Shown here: positions 7,949 to 12,804 of the stretch, one piece after another
Layout: each line of letters begins with the position of its first letter
Numbering within the stretch: position 1 is the stretch's first letter
Source of the DNA: an uncultured Prevotella sp.
GTDB taxonomy: Bacteria; Bacteroidota; Bacteroidia; Bacteroidales; Bacteroidaceae
Assembly: GCA_905234355.1 (NCBI GenBank)
Contig: CAJOHP010000045.1
Coordinates: forward strand, 1 to 12,804
Reading direction: 5' to 3'
Length of the DNA: 12,804 nt
Notes under the pieces: model-generated
Told to the model about the DNA's origin: nothing
The model's input: the letters and a program-made list of their open reading frames with translations, nothing else
Databases searched by the model: none
Made by a program: the position numbers and the translations under genes

Positions 7949-9114
7949 GCCTTTCGCTTGAATGCCATCAGGGTGATGTCGTCGCTCTGCTCGGCCCCTT
8001 GTGCAAACTGCTGCACGCTGGCCAGCTGTCCATCGACGATTTCGCGGCATGTGCAGCTGTCCTTTCCGGCCAGTTGCTGCAGCATGCGCTCCTCGCCATA
8101 ATCCTCAAACTGGGTGTTGAAGGCTTCGTTCACACCGTCGGTGTAGAGCAGCAGCGTGTCGCCCACGCCCATCTGCAGGGTGCCCTCGGCATAGTCCATG
8201 CCGGCTATGGCGCCCACCATGCAGTTGGTGCTCGGGGACAGTGGCTCCACGGTGCCGCCGGCCTTGATGAACATGGGGGCGTTGTGGCCAGCGTTGCAGT
8301 AGGTCACGAGGCCCGTGCGCAGGTGGTAGATGGCATAGAAGACGGTGACGAACATGCAGTCGACGGACTCTTCGGCCAGCAGGTCGTTGGCTCTGGCCAT
8401 GCATGCCCCGGGTGCTCCTCCCTGCATGCCTATGGTGCGTATGAGCGTGCGGCTGACGGCCATGAAGATGGCGGCGGGTATGCCCTTGCCGCTCACGTCG
8501 GCCACGATGAGTCCTATGCGGTCTTTGTCTATGCGGAAGAAGTCGTAGAAGTCGCCGCCCACGTTCTTGGCCGGTATCATCAGAGCGGCCAGGTCCAGCT
8601 CGTGCTCGTTCTCGGGAAAGGGAGGGAAGACGCGCGGCAGGATGGCCTGCTGTATCTCGCCTGCCACGGCCAGGTCGGTCTTGAGCGACTCGAGCTGTGT
8701 GTGCTCCTTCTCCATGCGCTTGATGTAGTCTATCTGCTCGATGGCCTTCTCAATGGTGAGGGCCAGGTCGTCCAGGTCGATGGGCTTCGTGGCAAAGTCG
8801 AACGCGCCGTTGTTCATCGCCGTGCGGATGTTGCCCATGTCGCCGTAGGCGCTCACCATGATGCACTTCAGGGCGGGGTTGCTCAGCTCGTTGACCTTGG
8901 TCAGCAGGGTCAGACCATCCATCTCGGGCATGTTGATGTCGCTCAGGATGATGTCGATGTCTTTCTGCTTGAGCAGCAGGGTGAGGGCCTCCAGGCCATT
9001 GTGGGCAAAGTAGAACTCGTATTCGCCTTTCCTTATCTTGCGGCGGAAATACTGGGTGAGCAGCAGCTCGAGGTCCATCTCGTCGTCTACGCTCAGAATC
9101 TTTACTGGGTTCAT
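7945..9114 (-). CDS. Response regulator with PP2C/SpoIIE-type protein phosphatase output
   Basis: The protein has 389 residues and is cytoplasmic. The ATG at 9114 is chosen because the receiver begins right after it (VKILSVDDE) and a good promoter lies just upstream; a longer in-frame reading to 9273 would run across that promoter and encodes nothing recognisable. The receiver (about 4-120) has the acidic pair Asp10/Asp11, phosphoacceptor Asp59 in LSDINMPEMDG, Ser in VSAYGD and Lys in FATKPI. A coiled linker (IKRMEKEHTQLESLK) leads to the RsbU/SpoIIE-like phosphatase with EIQQAILP. All metal-binding positions are visible: GGDFYD (Asp188), DVSGKG (Asp206), TDGVNEAF (Asp326) and SDDITLMAF (Asp378/379). 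It should dephosphorylate Ser/Thr of a target protein when Asp59 is phosphorylated. In Firmicutes the target is a STAS anti-anti-sigma factor; none is encoded here. It heads the block and shares an ATGA junction with the propeller gene, which suggests translational coupling. Confidence 0.95.
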   Translation of the reverse strand: MNPVKILSVDDEMDLELLLTQYFRRKIRKGEYEFYFAHNGLEALTLLLKQKDIDIILSDINMPEMDGLTLLTKVNELSNPALKCIMVSAYGDMGNIRTAMNNGAFDFATKPIDLDDLALTIEKAIEQIDYIKRMEKEHTQLESLKTDLAVAGEIQQAILPRVFPPFPENEHELDLAALMIPAKNVGGDFYDFFRIDKDRIGLIVADVSGKGIPAAIFMAVSRTLIRTIGMQGGAPGACMARANDLLAEESVDCMFVTVFYAIYHLRTGLVTYCNAGHNAPMFIKAGGTVEPLSPSTNCMVGAIAGMDYAEGTLQMGVGDTLLLYTDGVNEAFNTQFEDYGEERMLQQLAGKDSCTCREIVDGQLASVQQFAQGAEQSDDITLMAFKRKA

Positions 9115-9144
9115 CTGTTTAGTGTCGTTTGCTTGATTTTCGCG

Positions 9145-9175
9145 CAAAGTTAGGCATAATCTGTGAAATAGCAAA
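9145..9175 (-). promoter_or_regulatory. Bacteroidota-type promoter of the five-gene sensor block
   Basis: On the minus strand, TTTG (9172-9175) is followed after 19 bp by TAACTTTG (9145-9152), matching the Bacteroidota -33 TTTG / -7 TAnnTTTG consensus with its usual 19-21 bp spacing. An A-rich tract lies immediately upstream (about 9178-9193) and resembles an UP element. Transcription would start near 9138, leaving a leader of about 25 nt before the phosphatase ATG at 9114. No similar promoter was seen inside the block. Confidence 0.8.
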
Positions 9176-9193
9176 ACATTTTTCCTTTTTTTT

Positions 9194-9279
9194 GGCTCAC
9201 AGGAGTCATCGGATATGTGTACCGGCGTAGCCTCCCGACACATCCCATAGCCTCTATCCGACCGACTTGGCAAGGAGCC
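9194..9279. repeat. Nested inverted repeats in the divergent intergenic region
   Basis: Three nested pairs of arms occur within 86 bp: GGCTC (9194-9198) with GAGCC (9275-9279); TCGGATA (9209-9215) with TATCCGA (9255-9261); and TGTGT (9216-9220) with ACACA (9238-9242), stacked directly on the second. Inside the loop, GGC (9224-9226) can pair with GCC (9230-9232). A short direct repeat TAGCCTC occurs at 9228-9234 and 9248-9254, each followed closely by CCGAC. The element lies upstream of the -33 box of the minus-strand promoter and upstream of ruvA. It could be an operator, a structured leader of ruvA or a small RNA, or chance. No coding region or T-run was found with it. Confidence 0.35.
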
Positions 9280-9288
9280 TTTCTGTCT

Positions 9289-9321
9289 GTTGCCGCTTCG
9301 CTTATCGCAGAACTTACTTGG
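9289..9321 (+). promoter_or_regulatory. Weak candidate promoter for ruvA
   Basis: GTTG (9289-9292) and TTACTTGG (9314-9321) are spaced by 21 bp. They match the Bacteroidota consensus only partly: 3 of 4 bases at -33 and 4 of 6 fixed bases at -7. It would give a leader of about 70 nt before the ruvA ATG. It is the best candidate I can find upstream of ruvA, but it is well below the quality of the divergent promoter. Confidence 0.25.
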
Positions 9322-9396
9322 AAAAAAACACAGCCGTAGACAATAAAAGGCGGAAAGCCTCGTTATTCATACTGTATATACAAGCAACAGACAGCA

Positions 9397-9999
9397 ATGA
9401 TAGAATACATTAGGGGCGAGCTCACAGAGCTGTCGCCCGCACTTGCTACGGTAGAAGCCGGTGGCGTGGGCTACGGACTAAGCATCTCGCTCAACACCTA
9501 TAGCGCCATACAGGGTAAGAAGGAGGTGAAGCTCTACGTCTATGAAGCCATTCGCGAAGACGCCTATCTGCTCTACGGCTTTACTAATAAGAAGGAACGC
9601 GAGATGTTTGAGTTGCTCATCAGTGTCAGCGGCGTGGGTACCAACACGGCGCGCATGATGCTCTCGGCCATGACCGTGAGCGAGCTGTGCAACGCCATCT
9701 CCACAGGCAACGAGAAGCTCATCAAGGGCATCAAGGGCATCGGCAAGATGACCGCCCAGCGCATCATTGTCGACCTGCGCGACAAGATTGTGGCCCTCGG
9801 CATTGCCGATGAGATACCCGCCGGCGGCGCCATGGCTGTGCCCGTCGACACCCAGGTGCGCGACGAGGCTGTGGCGGCACTCACCATGCTTGGTTTCTCA
9901 CCCGCCCCCACGCAGAAGGTGGTGGTGCAGATCTTGCAGGAGCAGCCTGACCTGCCCGTAGAGCAAGTCGTGAAACTAGCCCTCAAACAGATAAAGTAG
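9397..9999 (+). CDS. ruvA: Holliday junction DNA helicase subunit RuvA
   Basis: The 200-residue length matches RuvA of other bacteria (about 200). RuvA tetramers bind four-way DNA junctions and load the RuvB motor for branch migration in recombinational repair. Domain I, an OB-fold, covers about 1-62 (MIEYIRGELTEL, GVGYGLSIS, EAIREDAYLLYGF). Domain II holds two helix-hairpin-helix motifs, SVSGVGTNTARMML and KGIKGIGKMTAQRIIVDLRDK. A flexible Ala/Pro/Gly-rich linker (EIPAGGAMAVPV) leads to domain III (about 153-200, DEAVAALTMLGFS, VEQVVKLALKQIK), which contacts RuvB. No Shine-Dalgarno sequence precedes the ATG, as is normal in Bacteroidota. sprA follows on the same strand 92 bp later; to my recollection ruvA next to sprA/sov is a recurrent arrangement in this phylum, and the two may share a transcript. 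Confidence 0.97.
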   Translation: MIEYIRGELTELSPALATVEAGGVGYGLSISLNTYSAIQGKKEVKLYVYEAIREDAYLLYGFTNKKEREMFELLISVSGVGTNTARMMLSAMTVSELCNAISTGNEKLIKGIKGIGKMTAQRIIVDLRDKIVALGIADEIPAGGAMAVPVDTQVRDEAVAALTMLGFSPAPTQKVVVQILQEQPDLPVEQVVKLALKQIK

Positions 10000-10004
10000 T
10001 GTAG

Positions 10005-10077
10005 GTCCCCATAAGTCTCATAGGTCTCATGGACCCCATAAGTCCTATAGGCCACATAAGCACCATAAGCCCCAGAA
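10005..10077 (+). repeat. Degenerate 9-bp tandem repeat, eight units, between ruvA and sprA
   Basis: Starting 5 bp after the ruvA stop, eight consecutive units follow a consensus near GTCCCATAA: GTCCCCATAA, GTCTCATAG, GTCTCATGG, ACCCCATAA, GTCCTATAG, GCCACATAA, GCACCATAA, GCCCCAGAA. All but the first are exactly 9 bp. The array fills nearly all of the space between ruvA and sprA and ends 14 bp before the sprA ATG. Because the period is a multiple of three, one minus-strand frame stays open through it as a Tyr/Thr/Gly-rich repeat, but there is no sign that this is translated. The array would lie in any ruvA-sprA transcript. Confidence 0.85.
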
Positions 10078-10091
10078 AAAAGCAACCAGCG

Positions 10092-12804
10092 ATGAAGCAA
10101 CTCCGCAGCATCTTATCCCGCTTAGCGCGACTCGTCTCCTCAGGGAGTGGGTTGCCTCTGCTTGTTGTGCTGCTCGTGAGCCTCACAGCGCTGGCCACCC
10201 CGCCCCAGGATGACAATCGGCGGCGCAAGACGACCACCGGCGATAAACCCGTGGTGCAGGGCGACCGCACCCTAGGCGGCCAGAACGGCACGCCCCCGCA
10301 GATGCCCGCCCGACAGGGCACCGCTCCCCGCCAGGGCACTGCCACGCCGGGCGGCACCTCAGCCGCCACAGTGCCCGGCGGTACGGCCGCAGGCACGCAG
10401 CGAGAGGGCGTGAAGGCACAGCCCAAAGGCGTGGTCGACGAAGACCTCGTGCCCGACTCGCTCGTGCACTCACGATGGCCCGTGCAGCGCACCGCTCCAC
10501 TGACCGTTGCCGACCTCGACACCACCTCACTCGACCTCCGCATGCCCGACAACCTCAAGCAGCAGGCCGAGTACGACGACTCATTGGGTATATATTATAT
10601 AGGTACGAAGATAGGCGACCACTACGTCACCACCCCCGTGATGATGACCCCGCAGGAGTACATGCGATGGAGCGAGCGCAGGGCACGCGAGCTCTACTTC
10701 CGCATGAAGGACGCCGAAAACGTGGCGGCAAAAGGCAAGGAGAAGTTCGACTTCACCGACATGAAGTTCGACCTCGGACCGGCCGAGAAAATCTTCGGCC
10801 CCGGCGGCGTGCGCATCAAGACGCAGGGAACGGCCGAGCTGAAGGTGGGCATGACCATGAAGGACATAGACAACCCCTCGCTGCCTATACGCAACCGTAA
10901 GACCACCGCCTTCGACTTCGACGAGAAGGTCAACCTGAGCCTCAACGGCAAGGTGGGCGATAAGGTGAACATGAACCTGAACTACAACACCGACGCCACC
11001 TTCGACTATGACACAAAGAACCTCAAGCTGCGCTACGAAGGCAAGGAAGACGAGATTATCAAGCTCGTGGAAGGCGGCAACATCTCCTTCCCCTCCAACA
11101 ACTCTCTCGTGCACGGCGCGTCGCAGCTCTTCGGACTGCGCACCGACCTGCAGTTCGGCAAGCTCAAGCTGCAGACCGTCGTCTCGCAGAAGAACACCAC
11201 GTCGAAGAGCGTCTCGTCGAAAGGCGGCGTGCAGACCGCACCCTTCGAAATAGACGCCGTGCAGTATGAGGAAAACCGCCACTTCTTCCTCTCCCACTAC
11301 TTTCGCGACACCTACGACAAGGCCATGAGCACGCTGCCCAACCTCACCACCGGCGTGAAGATAAACCGTGTGGAGGTGTGGGTCACCAACAAGACCGGCA
11401 CCACCACCGACACCCGCAACATCGTGGCCTTTGCCGACCTGGGCGAGGGCACGCACATCAGGAACAGCTACTGGAGCGGCAACGGCGCCGTGCCGTCCAA
11501 TCAGGCCAACAACCTCTACGCCACGCTCATCAGCCGTGTGGGCAGCGAGCAGCGAGGCATCGACGACATCACCGCACAGATAGAGGGCATGAGCGAGCTC
11601 ACCGGAGGCACCGACTACGAAAAGCTGGCCAGTGCACGGCGGCTCTCGTCGAGCGAATACACACTCAACTCTGCCCTGGGATACATCTCGCTGAAGACAG
11701 CACTGCAGACCGACCAGGTGCTGGCCGTGGCATTTGAATATACCTATGGCGGACAGACATTCCAGGTGGGCGAGTTCTCCACCGACCTCACACAGACAGA
11801 CAAGGCCATCTTCGTCAAGGCACTCAAGAATACCAGCAACAACCCGCAGCAGGCCAACTGGAACCTGATGATGAAGAACGTCTACTTCCTTGCGCAGACC
11901 GTGGAGAAGGAGAAGTTCCGCATGGACATCAAGTACCAGAGCGACACCACGGGCACCTACCTGAGCTATCTGCCCGTGGAGCAGATTAAGTCCATACCCC
12001 TGCTGAAACTCATGGGACTGGACCGTCTGGACAACAACATGAAGCCCCATCCTAACGGGCAGTTTGACTTTGTCAATGGCTACACCATCGACAACGGGCG
12101 CATCTTCCTGCCCTCGGCCGAGCCCTTCGGCGACTATCTGCGCAGCTATCTCCAGCAGAAAGGACTGGGACATCTGGCCGACACCTACTGCTTCGACGAG
12201 CTCTACGACTCCACCCTCACCGTGGCCAAGCAGATAGCCGAGAAGGACAAGTACATGCTCACCGGACAATACAAGGGACACTCGGCCAACGTCATCTCAC
12301 TGGGCGCCTACAACGTGCCGCAGGGCTCGGTCGTCGTCACTGCTGGCGGTGTCACACTGCAGGAGGGCAGCGACTACTCCGTGGACTACTCTGCCGGTGA
12401 GGTGACCATACTCAACCAGAGCATCATCGATGCAGGCACCAACGTCAACGTCTCGCTCGAGTCCAACACAGAGTATGCCATGCAGCGCAAGACCATGTTC
12501 GGCGTGAACTGGGACTATCAGTTTAACAAGAACTTCGCCCTCGGCGGTACCCTCCTCCACCTGCACGAGCAGCCACTCACCAGCAAGGTCTCGATGGGCG
12601 AGGAGCCGCTCAGCAACACCATCTGGGGACTCAACCTCAACTGGAAGCAGGAGTCGCAGTGGCTCACCAATATGCTCGACAAACTGCCCCTGCTGCACCT
12701 CACACAGCCATCCAGCATCAGCTTCACAGGCGAGTTCGCACAGCTCATCACCGCCACAGCCAGCGGCACACAGGACAACGCCTCCTACATCGACGACTTT
12801 GAGA
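10092..12804 (+). CDS. sprA: Cell-surface translocon protein SprA/Sov of the type IX secretion system (5' part)
   Basis: SprA (Sov) forms the giant outer-membrane barrel through which type IX secretion substrates leave the periplasm. The window holds the first 904 complete codons with no stop; the frame is open to the last base, and the family is usually about 2,400-2,500 residues, so the gene is cut by the window edge and is not truncated by any visible lesion. The ATG at 10092 starts a signal peptide (basic n-region MKQLRSILSRLARL, hydrophobic about 22-36, cleavage near ALA-T). Residues about 38-118 form a low-complexity Gly/Pro/Thr/Gln/Arg linker with RQGTA and PGGT each repeated. After that come family features: GIYYIGTKIGDHYVTTP, KFDLGPAEKIFGPGGVRI, TQGTAELKVGM, NLNYNTDATFDYD, LVEGGNISFPSNNSLVHGAS, LHEQPLTSKVSMGEEPLSN, and SYIDDFE at the window end. 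It follows ruvA after the 9-bp repeat. Secreted substrates cannot be inferred from this window. Confidence 0.96.
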   Translation, partial: MKQLRSILSRLARLVSSGSGLPLLVVLLVSLTALATPPQDDNRRRKTTTGDKPVVQGDRTLGGQNGTPPQMPARQGTAPRQGTATPGGTSAATVPGGTAAGTQREGVKAQPKGVVDEDLVPDSLVHSRWPVQRTAPLTVADLDTTSLDLRMPDNLKQQAEYDDSLGIYYIGTKIGDHYVTTPVMMTPQEYMRWSERRARELYFRMKDAENVAAKGKEKFDFTDMKFDLGPAEKIFGPGGVRIKTQGTAELKVGMTMKDIDNPSLPIRNRKTTAFDFDEKVNLSLNGKVGDKVNMNLNYNTDATFDYDTKNLKLRYEGKEDEIIKLVEGGNISFPSNNSLVHGASQLFGLRTDLQFGKLKLQTVVSQKNTTSKSVSSKGGVQTAPFEIDAVQYEENRHFFLSHYFRDTYDKAMSTLPNLTTGVKINRVEVWVTNKTGTTTDTRNIVAFADLGEGTHIRNSYWSGNGAVPSNQANNLYATLISRVGSEQRGIDDITAQIEGMSELTGGTDYEKLASARRLSSSEYTLNSALGYISLKTALQTDQVLAVAFEYTYGGQTFQVGEFSTDLTQTDKAIFVKALKNTSNNPQQANWNLMMKNVYFLAQTVEKEKFRMDIKYQSDTTGTYLSYLPVEQIKSIPLLKLMGLDRLDNNMKPHPNGQFDFVNGYTIDNGRIFLPSAEPFGDYLRSYLQQKGLGHLADTYCFDELYDSTLTVAKQIAEKDKYMLTGQYKGHSANVISLGAYNVPQGSVVVTAGGVTLQEGSDYSVDYSAGEVTILNQSIIDAGTNVNVSLESNTEYAMQRKTMFGVNWDYQFNKNFALGGTLLHLHEQPLTSKVSMGEEPLSNTIWGLNLNWKQESQWLTNMLDKLPLLHLTQPSSISFTGEFAQLITATASGTQDNASYIDDFE

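Noticed and set aside
7949..8050. Upstream in-frame extension of the WD40 propeller gene
   Set aside because: It lies fully within the phosphatase coding region, and the ATGA junction at 7945-7948 gives a better start followed at once by the membrane helix.
9115..9273. Upstream in-frame extension of the phosphatase gene
   Set aside because: It crosses a consensus promoter, has no recognisable domain, and the receiver domain begins directly after the ATG at 9114.
9194..9279. Possible tRNA because the ends GGCTC/GAGCC pair across 86 nt
   Set aside because: No T-arm or anticodon-arm signature is present and the acceptor pairing is only 5 bp.
9573..10100. Minus-strand frame with a Tyr/Thr/Gly tripeptide-like repeat
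   Set aside because: The repeat comes from the 9-bp DNA array staying in frame, and the rest is the shadow of ruvA.
10581..12281. Long open minus-strand frame of 566 codons opposite sprA
   Set aside because: It is rich in Val, Leu, Gly and His with no domain, and lies exactly opposite a strongly recognised sprA frame. It is a GC-driven shadow.
1..12804. CRISPR array, insertion sequence or prophage genes
   Set aside because: No spaced direct repeats of CRISPR length, no transposase, integrase or terminal inverted repeats were seen. The only arrays are the 9-bp tandem repeat and the two-copy edge repeat.

Overview
The window looks like a chromosomal piece of a fairly GC-rich Bacteroidales bacterium, most likely Prevotella-like. 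Three things point there: a complete start of the type IX secretion protein SprA, a promoter with the Bacteroidota-specific -33 TTTG / -7 TAnnTTTG layout, and start codons without Shine-Dalgarno sequences. The family placement is an inference; no rRNA or other species marker is present.

Left to centre (125-9114, minus strand) lies one tightly packed five-gene block, read right to left from a strong Bacteroidota promoter at 9145-9175. The order is: a response regulator fused to a PP2C/SpoIIE-type phosphatase; a membrane-anchored coiled-coil WD40 beta-propeller protein whose start overlaps the phosphatase stop (ATGA); a large periplasmic beta-propeller/Y_Y_Y sensor with a degenerate histidine-kinase core; a small soluble histidine kinase with an intact H-box; and a TonB-dependent outer-membrane receptor with a TPR-like N-terminal domain. 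Spacings are a 4-bp overlap, 18 bp, 18 bp and 81 bp, so co-transcription is likely.

The block reads as an envelope-sensing pathway whose output is protein dephosphorylation instead of DNA binding. A periplasmic propeller sensor that probably cannot autophosphorylate is placed next to a soluble kinase that probably can. The only receiver domain in the window belongs to the phosphatase, and no DNA-binding regulator, STAS protein or anti-sigma kinase is visible. The pathway as a whole is my inference; the individual domains are read directly from the sequence. This block is the best candidate here for an undescribed system.

The divergent intergenic region (9115-9396) holds the promoter of the block, a set of nested inverted repeats, and a weak candidate promoter for ruvA.

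Right part (9397-12804, plus strand): ruvA (Holliday junction DNA-binding subunit), an eight-unit 9-bp tandem repeat just after its stop, then sprA (sov), the outer-membrane translocon of the type IX secretion system. sprA is cut by the window end after about 904 codons. The far left edge (1-124) holds no gene, only a short imperfect direct repeat and weak hairpins.
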